DNA of 64,000 bases from Altererythrobacter sp. Root672 (GCF_001427865.1 NZ_LMHH01000001.1:434001-498000), one strand, 5' to 3'. Positions 44,468 to 52,870 are shown, counted from the stretch's first letter. A program made the numbers and translations. The notes: a model not told the origin generated them from the sequence alone.

Positions 44468-45571
44468 TCAGTCGAGCCGGACGACCCAGCCGTGGCGATC
44501 CTCAGCGGCGCCGCGCTGGATTGCTACGAGCCGTTCGCGCAGCTTGCTGGTCAACTGGCCGGGGCCGCCGCTGCCGACGGTGAACTCGCCATCCTCGCCA
44601 GCCACGCGTCCGATCGGGGTAACGACCGCCGCAGTGCCGCAAGCGAAGCATTCGACGAGCTTGCCGCTCTCAGCATCGGCGCGCCATTGGTCGAGGCTGT
44701 AGCGTTCCTCGCGCACGTCGAGGCCGTCTTCGCGCACCAGCGTCAGCAGGCTGTCACGAGTGATGCCGGGCAGGATCGTACCGGTCAGGGGCGGGGTGAT
44801 GATTGTGCCGTCATCGAAAGCGAAGAACACGTTCATGCCGCCGAGCTCTTCGACCCATTTGTGTTCGGCTGCGTCGAGGAACACGACCTGGTCGTGGCCA
44901 CGGGCAATCGCTTCGGCCTGCGGTACGAGGCTGGCGGCATAGTTGCCGCCGCACTTCGCTGCGCCAGTGCCGCCGGGCGCGGCGCGGGTATAGGCGCCGG
45001 AGACCCAGATCGAGACCGCCGGAGTACCCGACTTGAAGTAGTTGCCTGCCGGGCTGCAGATCACCAGGAACTTGTAGTGCTTGGCCGGCCGCACGCCGAG
45101 GAACGGCTCGTCGGCGAACATGAAGGGCCGGAGGTAGAGCGAGCCGCCTGGGACCTTCGGGAACCAGTCCTTGTCAGCCAGGGCAATCTGGCGAACGGCT
45201 TCGACGAACACGTCCTCAGGAAGCTCCGGCATCGCCAGGCGGCGGGCCGAAGCGTTGAAGCGGCGCGCATTCTCTTCGGGGCGGAACAGGGCCATAGTGC
45301 CGTCGTCCAGCCGGTAGGCCTTGAGCCCTTCGAAGATCTCCTGCGCGTAGTGCAGCACTGCCGCCGCTGGATCGAGGCTGAGCGGTTGGCGCGGGCCGAG
45401 CGTGTGCGAGTGCCAGCCTTGCCCTTCGGTCCATTCGATCACCACCATATGGTCGGTGAAGACCTTGCCGAATCCCGGGTCTGCAATCAGCCTCTCGCGC
45501 TCCGCGTCCGCCACGGGCGAGGGATGGGGAAGGTGGGTAAACTGGGTGCTCGGGTCGGCCAACGTCGCCAT
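44468..45571 (-). CDS. ilvE: Branched-chain amino acid aminotransferase
   Basis: 367 residues, class IV PLP aminotransferase for Leu/Ile/Val, of the longer (type II) branch with LHYAQEIFEGLKAYR, RPFMFADEPFLGV, and the PLP-lysine region AKCGGNYAASLVPQ. FACGTAAVVTPIGRV is the late cofactor-binding segment. ATG at 45571 behind AGGACCAGGA; an upstream alternative begins at 45631 inside the operator region. Control probably comes from the inverted repeat and promoter at 45617-45644. Confidence 0.95.
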   Translation of the reverse strand: MATLADPSTQFTHLPHPSPVADAERERLIADPGFGKVFTDHMVVIEWTEGQGWHSHTLGPRQPLSLDPAAAVLHYAQEIFEGLKAYRLDDGTMALFRPEENARRFNASARRLAMPELPEDVFVEAVRQIALADKDWFPKVPGGSLYLRPFMFADEPFLGVRPAKHYKFLVICSPAGNYFKSGTPAVSIWVSGAYTRAAPGGTGAAKCGGNYAASLVPQAEAIARGHDQVVFLDAAEHKWVEELGGMNVFFAFDDGTIITPPLTGTILPGITRDSLLTLVREDGLDVREERYSLDQWRADAESGKLVECFACGTAAVVTPIGRVAGEDGEFTVGSGGPGQLTSKLRERLVAIQRGAAEDRHGWVVRLD

Positions 45572-45616
45572 AAAATCCTGGTCCTTGCCTCTGTCGGAGG
45601 CAGTCTCTGTACGAAA

Positions 45617-45644
45617 ATTACAATTTGACAAGTAAAATTGTAAT
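45617..45644 (-). promoter_or_regulatory. ilvE promoter embedded in a perfect inverted repeat
   Basis: Arms ATTACAATTT and AAATTGTAAT pair perfectly around an 8-nt centre. On the minus strand TTACAA-17 nt-TAATTT fits -35/-10 spacing and falls inside the repeat. The half-site TACAATT resembles MarR/OhrR operators. It lies 46 bp upstream of the ilvE ATG, so a repressor bound here would block ilvE transcription. Confidence 0.6.
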
Positions 45645-45750
45645 TAATGGTAAGGGGTGAAACCGCTTTCGAGTAGCCCTAGCTGTCCATGCCCGAATTG
45701 AGAAGTGTTTCGCGGCCAGCCGAAGGCGCTGTCGTGGGCGCCAGATATGA

Positions 45751-45786
45751 GAAAGGCCGCTTCGACCTCAGCCGAAGCGACCTTTC
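45751..45786 (-). terminator. Terminator-like hairpin downstream of the leader ORF
   Basis: GAAAGGCCGCTTCG pairs with CGAAGCGACCTTTC (one mismatch) around an 8-nt loop. On the minus strand it ends in GGCCTTTCTCATATCT, a pyrimidine-rich tail. It ends 57 nt after the 18-codon ORF. It could end a short RNA or act as an attenuator before ilvE. Confidence 0.55.
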
Positions 45787-45842
45787 GCATGGTCAGCGGC
45801 CGGAAGAGCCGCCCACGAAGCCTTTATCGGCGAAAGAAGCGA

Positions 45843-45899
45843 TTACCGATAATGCTCCGCGCGGGTCGTTACCGACCTCCCTGCTGAACCATGAGACAT
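45843..45899 (-). CDS. 18-codon leader-type ORF with perfect Shine-Dalgarno
   Basis: Encodes MSHGSAGRSVTTRAEHYR. AAAGGAGGTGATCC, fully complementary to the 16S 3' end, precedes ATG with about 7 nt from AGGAGG to the start. The codons are not enriched for Leu, Ile or Val, so it is not a classical branched-chain attenuation peptide. Shortness limits certainty, but few sites in the window have an SD this strong. Confidence 0.5.
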   Translation of the reverse strand: MSHGSAGRSVTTRAEHYR

Positions 45900-46072
45900 C
45901 GGATCACCTCCTTTCGCGCTTGGAAGCCATGCCCCCCGTTTCACCGTGGAGCCAAGCCTGCGTGGACCGCTGGCCTGAGTGCGAATTTGAGTCACTCCGG
46001 GCTTCAACACAAGACTTGTAAAAATGTTTTTCCCCGTCAGAATCGTGCCTTCGCGTTGCTTCGCCAACTCCC

Positions 46073-46597
46073 CTAGCGGCAGTCCTCGATGACCCGGGTA
46101 ACCTCGGGGTAGGCCGGCGCATAAAGCGTAGGCAGACCAACCACTTCCACGGCAAAACGCCCCTTGGAAAAGGCCATCGCGTCAAGCAATGGGTCGCGCG
46201 CGGGGATCTGCGCCGCGACCCCGGCAGGGGCCGATCTGGCACTGAGCCCGCGCTCCATGGTCTCGGCTCGCACAATTATTTCCGCCGCTGTGACTTGACC
46301 CGCACGGACGATTTCGACCGCGCCTGCCGCGCGATCGCAACGCAGGGCCAGCAAGGCGCCACCGGAAGAATCGGAAAACAGCGCCGTGCCGTTACGATAA
46401 GTCCAGTTCCCGGGGGTTGCCGGATTGTCCAGCCAGTGATCGAAGCTGGCCACCGGGGCGGGCGTGGCCACTGGCGTTGGCGCAGGTCGGGGAGCGGGAG
46501 CGGGGGCGGGTGCTGGGGTCGGCTGAGGGGCGGGAACGCATCCGGCGATAGCAAGGCAACAAACCGCCATGCCCAGTTGAACCCGCTTGAACCGCAT
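46073..46597 (-). CDS. Proline-rich lipoprotein, unknown function
   Basis: 174 residues. Lipoprotein signal MRFKRVQLGMAVCCLAIAGC, with lipobox L-A-I-A-G-C (Cys about 20). A Pro/Ala/Thr linker (about 22-50) precedes a globular region (about 55-174; LDNPATPGNW and GGALLALRCDRAAGAVE), with one late Cys in EDCR. Probably tethered to an envelope membrane. ATG at 46597 gives the shortest signal. No recognised family. It is divergent from tlyA across 85 bp. Confidence 0.72.
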   Translation of the reverse strand: MRFKRVQLGMAVCCLAIAGCVPAPQPTPAPAPAPAPRPAPTPVATPAPVASFDHWLDNPATPGNWTYRNGTALFSDSSGGALLALRCDRAAGAVEIVRAGQVTAAEIIVRAETMERGLSARSAPAGVAAQIPARDPLLDAMAFSKGRFAVEVVGLPTLYAPAYPEVTRVIEDCR

Positions 46598-46682
46598 CAA
46601 ATCACTCCTGTCTGTGGGCAGTATTCCCCTGCCCGGCAACAACCTCTGGCCTGCCCGCTGTCATCGCCCTATCGCCGCCATC

Positions 46683-47420
46683 ATGGCAGGCAAGCGACGT
46701 ATCGACCAGTTGCTCGTGGAGCGGGGGCAGGCTGAAAGCCGGGCCCGTGCCCAGGCCCTGGTCATGGCCGGATTGGTCTTCGCAGGCGAAACGCGGGTCG
46801 ACAAGCCCGGCCAGCAGGTTCGCGAGGACGTACCGATCGAGGTCCGCGGGCGCGATCACCCGTGGGTCGGACGGGGCGGAGTGAAGCTGGCTCACGCGAT
46901 CGAACACTTCGGGCTCGATGCGAAGGGCGCGGTGGCGATGGACATCGGCAGCTCGACCGGGGGCTTCACCGAAGTCCTGCTCGAAAACGGTGCAGAGCAT
47001 GTGTTCGCGGTCGATGTGGGCACCAACCAACTCGCCTGGAAGCTGCGGCAGGACCCGCGCGTGACTGTGCTTGAGCAAACCAATGCCCGCGCGCTTACTC
47101 CGCAACAGATCGACAGGCCCTGCGACTGGGTCGTGTGCGACGCGTCGTTCATCGGTCTCGCCAAGGTGCTCGAAGTGCCACTGCGTCTCGCAGCGCCCCG
47201 CTGCCGCCTCGTGGCCCTGATCAAACCACAGTTCGAAGTCGGCCGCGAAGAAGTGGGCAAAGGCGGCATCGTGCGCGACCCTGTTCTTCATGCCAGGGTA
47301 TGCGACGAGATCCGTTCGTGGCTCGAAGGCGACGGGTGGGAAATCGACGGCATTATCGAGAGCCCGATTACCGGGACTGAAGGAAACGTGGAATTCCTCG
47401 TGGCCGCTCAACGCGGCTGA
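46683..47420 (+). CDS. tlyA: TlyA-family rRNA 2'-O-methyltransferase / hemolysin-like protein
   Basis: 245 residues. N-terminal S4 RNA-binding domain (about 1-60: KRRIDQLLVERGQAESRARAQ) and a C-terminal FtsJ-like methyltransferase domain (about 62-245), with SAM motif AMDIGSSTGGFTEVLL and catalytic-loop Lys in LIKPQFEVGREE. TlyA 2'-O-methylates 16S/23S rRNA in mycobacteria and affects capreomycin susceptibility. ATG at 46683; a longer reading from 46587 lacks the S4 consensus. Confidence 0.92.
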   Translation: MAGKRRIDQLLVERGQAESRARAQALVMAGLVFAGETRVDKPGQQVREDVPIEVRGRDHPWVGRGGVKLAHAIEHFGLDAKGAVAMDIGSSTGGFTEVLLENGAEHVFAVDVGTNQLAWKLRQDPRVTVLEQTNARALTPQQIDRPCDWVVCDASFIGLAKVLEVPLRLAAPRCRLVALIKPQFEVGREEVGKGGIVRDPVLHARVCDEIRSWLEGDGWEIDGIIESPITGTEGNVEFLVAAQRG

Positions 47421-47475
47421 TTGCGCGCAGGCAGCGCTTCCGCGATACCTTGACGCGATTCGCTCAGGGGCTTCG

Positions 47476-48030
47476 ATGAACCGTCTCGCTTCTCCCGCAC
47501 AGTTGCGTGCCAGTTTCGTGCGCTGGTCGTTGTTCCTGGTGCCCGCGGTCCTGCTTCTGGGCCGCCTGTCCGGGTTGGCGGGCGGGGACGCGTCGAGCGA
47601 TCCCTGGTTCATGGTGCTCAACAAGCCGTCGATCTTCCCGCCACCGGCCGCTTTCGGCATCGTCTGGCCGATCCTCTACACCATGATGGGCTTTGCCATG
47701 GCGATCGTCTGTTCGGCCTGGGGCTCGCGCTATCGGGCTGCGGCGATCCTGGCGTTCGTCGTTCAGTTGGCGATCAACCTTGCGTGGAACCCGATCTTTT
47801 TCGCCGCGCACGAGATCACCCTGTCGCTGATCGTCATCTGCGTTCTCAACGTTGCCGTGCTCGTGACGATCGTGTTGTTCTGGAAAGTGCGGCGCTCGGC
47901 CGCCTTGCTCATGCTGCCCTATCTCGCCTGGATCCTGTTTGCGACGGTGCTCAATTGGCAGTTCCTGCGCCTCAACCCCGATGCCGACGGGGTCGAGGTG
48001 TCCGCCGCCGTGCAGCGGATCGAACTCTAG
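47476..48030 (+). CDS. tspO: TspO/MBR-family membrane protein
   Basis: 184 residues with five membrane helices. W/P motifs KPSIFPPPAAFGIVWPILYTMMG and the later NLAWNPIFFAAHE are TspO signatures. The extra Gly-rich segment before the first motif (GLAGGDASSDPWF) is longer than in short TspO proteins. It binds tetrapyrroles or cholesterol in other organisms, and in Rhodobacter TspO controls tetrapyrrole and photosynthesis gene expression. ATG at 47476. Confidence 0.9.
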   Translation: MNRLASPAQLRASFVRWSLFLVPAVLLLGRLSGLAGGDASSDPWFMVLNKPSIFPPPAAFGIVWPILYTMMGFAMAIVCSAWGSRYRAAAILAFVVQLAINLAWNPIFFAAHEITLSLIVICVLNVAVLVTIVLFWKVRRSAALLMLPYLAWILFATVLNWQFLRLNPDADGVEVSAAVQRIEL

Positions 48031-48069
48031 CCGCTTGCCGAATGGGCTCGGCGCGGCCACATAGCGCCC

Positions 48070-48318
48070 ATGCAGAGCGAAAATCCCCTGATCGCCGACT
48101 TCGTGAAATTGGCGAACGCCGCCGCCGGCACCTTTGCCGGCATGACCCGCGAGGCGCGCGAAGGCGCACGCACGCGGGTGAAGGAGACCTTTGGCGGGCT
48201 CGACTTCGTCTCGCGCGAAGAGTTCGAGGCGGTCAAGGAAATGGCCAGCCGCGCTCGCGAGGAGGCCGCGAAGCTCGAAGCTCGCGTGGCCGAGCTCGAG
48301 GCGAAGCTTTCCAAGTAA
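48070..48318 (+). CDS. ubiK: UbiK/BMFP-family accessory factor
   Basis: 82 residues. N-terminal amphipathic helix (about 8-28) and C-terminal coiled coil (about 48-82; SREEFEAVKEMASRAREEAAKLEARVAELEAKLSK), the whole of a DUF526/BMFP protein. UbiK supports ubiquinone biosynthesis under aerobic conditions by binding UbiJ and membranes. The downstream gap is occupied by the palindromic repeat. Confidence 0.88.
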   Translation: MQSENPLIADFVKLANAAAGTFAGMTREAREGARTRVKETFGGLDFVSREEFEAVKEMASRAREEAAKLEARVAELEAKLSK

Positions 48319-48320
48319 TC

Positions 48321-48462
48321 AGATCCTCCTCGAGCTTGCTCGGGGAGGGGGACCATCCGCGAAGCGGATGGTGGTGGGGCATGTTGCGCTAATCCGCCTA
48401 CCCCTCCGTCACACGTCTTCGACGCGCGCCACCTCCCCGAGACAAGCTCGGGGAGGATTTGG
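48321..48462. repeat. Bipartite palindromic intergenic repeat, copy 2 (halves swapped)
   Basis: Right-type half (48321-48380: CCTCCTCGAGCTTGCTCGGGGAGGGGGACC, then TCCGCGAAGCGGA and GTGGGGC) comes first. The left-type half (48397-48462: CCCCTCCGTCACACG..., then CCTCCCCGAG-ACAA-GCTCGGGGAGG) comes second. Same components as 24839-24978 but in reversed order. Lies between ubiK and recO. Confidence 0.85.
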
Positions 48463-48507
48463 TGCTGCATCCTTTGCGCCGTTGGGTGAGCGCCCTAAAC
48501 ACACACG

Positions 48508-49107
48508 ATGCATCTCCGCGCGCCTGCCATCCTGCTCGCCGCCCGTCCGCACGGCGAGACAGCCGTGGTCGCGCGGCTGCTTACGGCTGAGCACGGCGTG
48601 ATCGCCGCCTACGTCGCCGGAGGCCGCGGGCGGCAACTCCGGCCGGTGACAATTCCCGGAAACCTCGTGGAATTGCAGCTTGCGGCCAAGTCCGACAGTC
48701 AGTTGCCTTTCGCCAAGCTTGAACTGCTCGAAAGCCGCGGACCTTGGCTGACCGAACCGCTACCGGCGGCGGCGATCGGCTGGGTGTGCGCGCTGACCGC
48801 CATCGCCCTGCCTGAGAGGCAAGCTTACCCGCAGCTCTACGAAGCGCTCGCCGGATTGCTTGAGGCGATTTGCCTCTCGCCTTCGGCTCGCGGCTGGGCT
48901 GGGGCCCTTGTGGGCTACGAAACGCTGCTGCTGCGCGATCTAGGCTATGGTGGGGAGGGTGCGCGGCCGCAGGGCCAGCTTGAGGATATCCTGATCGCGA
49001 TGGACAAGCTCTCCACACCGCTCGATCACTACCTCCTTGCCGACCGCCGCGGTGATGTTATGGCCGCGCGCGCTCGATTGCGTGAACTGCTTGGACGAAT
49101 TGCCTGA
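48508..49107 (+). CDS. recO: DNA repair protein RecO
   Basis: 199 residues; loads RecA through the RecFOR pathway. N-terminal OB fold (about 3-80: APAILLAARPHGETAVVARLLTAEHGVIAAYVAGG) and a short helical C-terminal part (about 90-199; GWAGALVGYETLLLRDLGYGG). Shorter than the roughly 240-residue E. coli protein: the C-terminal zinc-finger Cys residues are missing. ATG at 48508. leuB starts 4 bp after its stop. Confidence 0.9.
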   Translation: MHLRAPAILLAARPHGETAVVARLLTAEHGVIAAYVAGGRGRQLRPVTIPGNLVELQLAAKSDSQLPFAKLELLESRGPWLTEPLPAAAIGWVCALTAIALPERQAYPQLYEALAGLLEAICLSPSARGWAGALVGYETLLLRDLGYGGEGARPQGQLEDILIAMDKLSTPLDHYLLADRRGDVMAARARLRELLGRIA

Positions 49108-49110
49108 CCT

Positions 49111-50169
49111 ATGAAGATTGCCTGCCTTGCCGGAGATGGAATTGGCCCTGAGATCATGGCCGAGGCGCGCCGTGTCCTGGATGCGCTGGACCTGCCCGGG
49201 CTGACGATCTGGGAAGGCGACGTTGGCGGCATCGGCTATCGTCGCCACGGTCACCCGCTCCCGCCGGAAACGCTGGAGATGGCGAAGGCCGCGGATGCCG
49301 TCTTGTTCGGCGCTGTCGGCGATCCCGCATGCGACAACCTCGAACGGCATTTGCGTCCTGAGCAGGCGATCCTCGGGCTGCGCCAGGCGCTTGGCCTGTT
49401 CGCCAACTTGCGCCCGGCGACGATGTTTCCAGGACTGGAAGACTTGTCCGCCCTGCGCCCCGAAGTGGCCCGCGCCATCGACCTGCTTATCGTGCGCGAG
49501 CTCAACGGCGACGTCTATTTCGGCGAGAAGGCGATCCGCACGCTCGACGACGGCCGCCGGCAGGGTTTCGACTTGATGTCCTATGCCGAAGACGAGGTGC
49601 GCCGTATCGCCCACGTCGGCTTCCGCGCCGCGCAAGGCCGGGGCAAGCGCTTGTGCAGCGTCGACAAGGCCAACGTGCTCGAGACCAGCCAGCTTTGGCG
49701 CGATGTGGTGATCGAAGTCGCGGCCGAATATCCCGACGTTGAACTCAGCCACATGTACGTCGACAATGCCGCCATGCAGTTGGTGCGTAACCCAGGACAG
49801 TTCGACGTCGTCGTCACCGGCAACCTGTTCGGCGACATCTTGTCCGACCAGGCGAGCATGTGTGTCGGCTCGATCGGTCTTCTCGCCAGCGCCTCGCTGG
49901 GCGAGTTGCAGACCGAGTACGGGACCAAGGGCCTCTACGAGCCGATTCACGGTAGCGCTCCCGATATTGCCGGGCAGGGCAAAGCTAACCCGCTGGCGAT
50001 GATCCTCAGCCTGGCGATGATGTTGCGCCACAGCTTCGGGCTCGAAGCGAAGGCGGCGCAAATCGAGGCGGCGGTGTCGAAGACGCTGGCCGACGGAGTG
50101 AAGGGCGCGGACCTTGGCGGAAGCGCGGGCACGGTTGAAATTGGCGACGCTGTCGTTGCCCGGCTCTGA
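49111..50169 (+). CDS. leuB: 3-isopropylmalate dehydrogenase
   Basis: 352 residues; oxidative decarboxylation of 3-isopropylmalate in leucine synthesis, NAD+-dependent. Signature blocks: [16 protein letters not shown] at the N-terminus, [30 protein letters not shown] (active-site Lys/Asp), [13 protein letters not shown], and [21 protein letters not shown] (NAD site). Only leuB of the leu genes is here; recO is upstream, and no leuACD are nearby. Confidence 0.96.
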   Translation: MKIACLAGDGIGPEIMAEARRVLDALDLPGLTIWEGDVGGIGYRRHGHPLPPETLEMAKAADAVLFGAVGDPACDNLERHLRPEQAILGLRQALGLFANLRPATMFPGLEDLSALRPEVARAIDLLIVRELNGDVYFGEKAIRTLDDGRRQGFDLMSYAEDEVRRIAHVGFRAAQGRGKRLCSVDKANVLETSQLWRDVVIEVAAEYPDVELSHMYVDNAAMQLVRNPGQFDVVVTGNLFGDILSDQASMCVGSIGLLASASLGELQTEYGTKGLYEPIHGSAPDIAGQGKANPLAMILSLAMMLRHSFGLEAKAAQIEAAVSKTLADGVKGADLGGSAGTVEIGDAVVARL

Positions 50170-50173
50170 CGCA

Positions 50174-51301
50174 GTGGCCACCGGCTCGTTGGAGCTGGCG
50201 GTCGTCCTGCCGACGTTCAACGAACGGCCCAACATCGGGCCGATGGTGGGACGGCTGGAAGCCGCGCTCGGGCCAACCGGCTGGGAAGCGATCTTCGTCG
50301 ACGACAACAGTAGCGACGGCACGGCCGACGCCGCGCGGGAAATCTCGCTCGGCGATCCGCGCATCCGCGTAATCCAGCGCATCGGCCGCCGCGGGCTCGC
50401 CAGTGCAGCGATCGAAGGAATGTGTGCCACCGCGGCGCCGGTCGTCGCGGTAATGGATGCCGACCATCAGCACGATCCCGCCTTGCTGCCGAAGATGCTC
50501 GCCGCGATCCATTCCGGCGAATGCGATGTCGCCGTGGGTTCCCGCTTTGCTGAAGGCGCGAGCATGGAAGGGTGGAACCGCCCTGATCGCGAGAAGGTGT
50601 CGGCGGTGGCCAACCAACTCGCCCGCAAAGTCACTGGCGTTGACCTGACCGATCCGATGAGCGGCTATTTCATGCTCCGGACCGAGCTCCTGCGCCGCGA
50701 CGCGCATCGGCTTTCGGGCATCGGCTTCAAGATCCTGCTCGACATCCTGGCAACCATCGACACGCCGCTCAAGGTAAAGGAATTCCCCCTGAAATTTGCA
50801 GCGCGCGCCGAAGGCGAGAGCAAGCTCGACCGCACGGTCGTGTTCGAATTCCTGGTCGGCCTCTACGACAAGTGGCTCGGGCGGATCATTCCGACGCGCT
50901 ACGCTTTGTTCGGGACCATCGGGGCCGCGGGCGTTGTGGTGCACATGGCGGTTCTGACTGCCTTCCTGACCCTGTTCGGCGGGCGGTTCGAGGACCACCT
51001 CGTCTCCACCTTCGAGGTGGGCCAGACGATCGCCGCGCTAGTGGCGATGACCTTCAACTTCGTGCTCAACAACGCCCTGACTTATGCCGACCAGCGGCTC
51101 CGCGGTGCGTGGCCGCTGACCAAGGGCTGGCTCAAGTTTGCACTGACCTGTTCGGTTGGCCTGCTGACCAACGTAGGCGCAGCGGCAGTGTTGGTGCGGT
51201 TCGGCTTCCACACTTATCCGGCGGCCCTCACTGGAATTCTCATCGGCTCTGTGTGGAACTACGCGTTGTCCAGCCGCTTCGTCTGGGGCCGCTTCGGCTG
51301 A
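50174..51301 (+). CDS. Polyprenyl-phosphate glycosyltransferase, GT2 fused to GtrA domain
   Basis: 375 residues. N-terminal GT2 domain (about 5-235; LAVVLPTFNERPNI, VDDNSSDGTADAAR, DADHQHDP = DXD) resembling dolichyl-phosphate mannose synthase (DPM1). C-terminal GtrA-like four-helix membrane domain (about 245-370). It transfers sugar to a lipid carrier on the inner membrane. Start is uncertain: GTG at 50174, or TTG at 50156 or 50114, all overlapping or abutting the leuB stop. Convergent with the mannosyltransferase-like gene. Confidence 0.87.
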   Translation: MATGSLELAVVLPTFNERPNIGPMVGRLEAALGPTGWEAIFVDDNSSDGTADAAREISLGDPRIRVIQRIGRRGLASAAIEGMCATAAPVVAVMDADHQHDPALLPKMLAAIHSGECDVAVGSRFAEGASMEGWNRPDREKVSAVANQLARKVTGVDLTDPMSGYFMLRTELLRRDAHRLSGIGFKILLDILATIDTPLKVKEFPLKFAARAEGESKLDRTVVFEFLVGLYDKWLGRIIPTRYALFGTIGAAGVVVHMAVLTAFLTLFGGRFEDHLVSTFEVGQTIAALVAMTFNFVLNNALTYADQRLRGAWPLTKGWLKFALTCSVGLLTNVGAAAVLVRFGFHTYPAALTGILIGSVWNYALSSRFVWGRFG

Positions 51302-51326
51302 AGCCTGCCCTTGGGAGTGGGCATTC

Positions 51327-52613
51327 CTAGCGCCAGCTGTGGAGCCACATCCAGGTGACGTAGGAATCGCGGCCCTTGAGCGGGGCTGCGGACAGGATCG
51401 GGTAAAAGAACGCGAACACTGCGCATGACGCCGCGATCGTCGTGAGCGCGGTCTTGCGCTTTCCGTGCCGCCAGAAGTCGTCGAGCAACAGCGCGAGCGC
51501 GGCGATCAGGAAGGTGCTCGGCAGGAAGTAGTGGTAATAGAACTGCACCGGCTTCTTGGCGATGATCCAGAAACCGAGGCTGACGGCATAGAGCACGAAA
51601 ATGGCCAGAGCATCCCAACGCCGGCGCTTGATTCCGGCCCAGAGGCACCAACCCAAAGCGGGCAGACCGATCAGCATAGTGAGGGGGTTGCCGATCAGAA
51701 GCACGCCGCGCTGCGCGCCATCGACGACTTCGTAGAGATACCAAATGGCGCGCCAGTTGACGACCCACTGGTACCAGACGCTCATGTAAGTGTGCGGTTT
51801 GACCACCGTCTGCTGCAGGTCGTACATCTTCTTCTGCAACTCGGCGAGATGCATCGGATCGACCGCGCCCTGGTGGAGGAATGCAAGCGGCGCATACGAG
51901 AGGGCGTAGGCCACGACCGGCACTAGGCCGAGCCAAAAGGCGGCCTCCAGCAGGGTCATGCCGGGGACGGGTGGACCTCTGCGGCAGGTCAGGAATTGCC
52001 AGCCGGCCGAGTGTACTCTGACTACGAGGAAGGCGAGGCCAGGCATCATCGCGAGGGGGATGGCGTTCCATTTGCAGGCCATTGCAAAGCCCATCGCCGC
52101 GCCCGCAATTGCGAGGCGCCACCGGGCCGTCTCGCTTTCGCGTACAGCTCCGGCACACATCCACAGCGCCACAAGAACGAAGCTCGCCATGAAGATGTCG
52201 AGCATGGCGATGCGCGAGTGGATGAAGAGCGGAAAGGCAGTCGCCAGCAGGATGCCGTTCGCGATCGTAGCGAAGCGGGCACCGGACGCGAACCACATGG
52301 CGCGCATGGCGGCCCACAGGCCAAGCGTGCCAAACAGCGCCGACATGATCCGCCACCCCAGCGGATTGTCGCCGAACACACCCATGCCCAGCGCAATGAG
52401 CACCTTGCCCATCGGGGGGTGCTCCGAATTGACCAGGTGCGAGAGCTCCAGGATCGTGCGCGCGGCGGGCAGATAGTGAATCTCGTCGAAGAATGGCTTC
52501 GACGGTATCGTCAGCCGCACCATGACCAGCGCGAAGAACCCAAGCGTGATCGCGACCGTCCAGCCGAGGGGATCGCGAGGGTGAATGGGAGGGGGACTGG
52601 AGCCGGCGCTCAT
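51327..52613 (-). CDS. Phospholipid-carrier-dependent glycosyltransferase, GT39/PMT-like
   Basis: 428 residues, about ten membrane helices. PMT signature: FFDEIHYLPAART (D-E catalytic motif) and NSEHPPMGKVLIALG (the H-P-P-x-G-K loop typical of GT39 protein O-mannosyltransferases), plus KKPVQFYYHYFLPSTFL late. Accepts polyprenyl-phosphate mannose in relatives. Start taken at the ATG at 52613 (MSAGSSPPP), after which the first helix begins; upstream codons lack domain character. Its polyprenyl-phosphate sugar donor could be supplied by the facing GT2-GtrA protein. Confidence 0.86.
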   Translation of the reverse strand: MSAGSSPPPIHPRDPLGWTVAITLGFFALVMVRLTIPSKPFFDEIHYLPAARTILELSHLVNSEHPPMGKVLIALGMGVFGDNPLGWRIMSALFGTLGLWAAMRAMWFASGARFATIANGILLATAFPLFIHSRIAMLDIFMASFVLVALWMCAGAVRESETARWRLAIAGAAMGFAMACKWNAIPLAMMPGLAFLVVRVHSAGWQFLTCRRGPPVPGMTLLEAAFWLGLVPVVAYALSYAPLAFLHQGAVDPMHLAELQKKMYDLQQTVVKPHTYMSVWYQWVVNWRAIWYLYEVVDGAQRGVLLIGNPLTMLIGLPALGWCLWAGIKRRRWDALAIFVLYAVSLGFWIIAKKPVQFYYHYFLPSTFLIAALALLLDDFWRHGKRKTALTTIAASCAVFAFFYPILSAAPLKGRDSYVTWMWLHSWR

Positions 52614-52870
52614 CGGCGAAGCGGATAGTGCTCTGCGAGGAGCGTGGCAAGCGGTCGATCCCTGCCGATTGTGTCGAAACAGAATCGGTAATCTTTTCAC
52701 AGGGACTGGGGGTATTCCCCAATATAACGGGCCTCTGCTTTGGGGCATAAGGCTTGTGGGCAGTGAGAGCCGGCCGCTGTCCTGCCCCCCATCGGGACAG
52801 CGGTCGGACATCTGCCCTTTTTGATTCCTGCCCTCCATCTCGTCCAAGGACCGGGCTCAAGGATTCACCC

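Larger units (their letters stand above)
45751..45915 (-). ncRNA. Candidate structured leader RNA or small dual-function RNA
   Basis: In transcript order: a full-length Shine-Dalgarno sequence (45901-45915), the 18-codon ORF, a stem TTATCGG/CCGATAA (45824-45852) abutting the stop codon, a second stem GCGGC/GCCGC (45796-45812), then the terminator-like hairpin (45751-45786). The order, spacing and strand fit one RNA. The remaining part of the 500-bp gap (45916-46072) holds a short dyad ACAAG-T-CTTGT near 46010 and no further gene. Confidence 0.4.

Noticed and set aside
45901-45915. Remnant of the 16S rRNA 3' end on the plus strand
   Set aside because: Only 15 nt match and no neighbouring 16S sequence is present; the match is explained by a full Shine-Dalgarno sequence on the minus strand.
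46602-47660. 352-codon minus-strand frame opposite tlyA
   Set aside because: Antisense shadow of tlyA, no domain.
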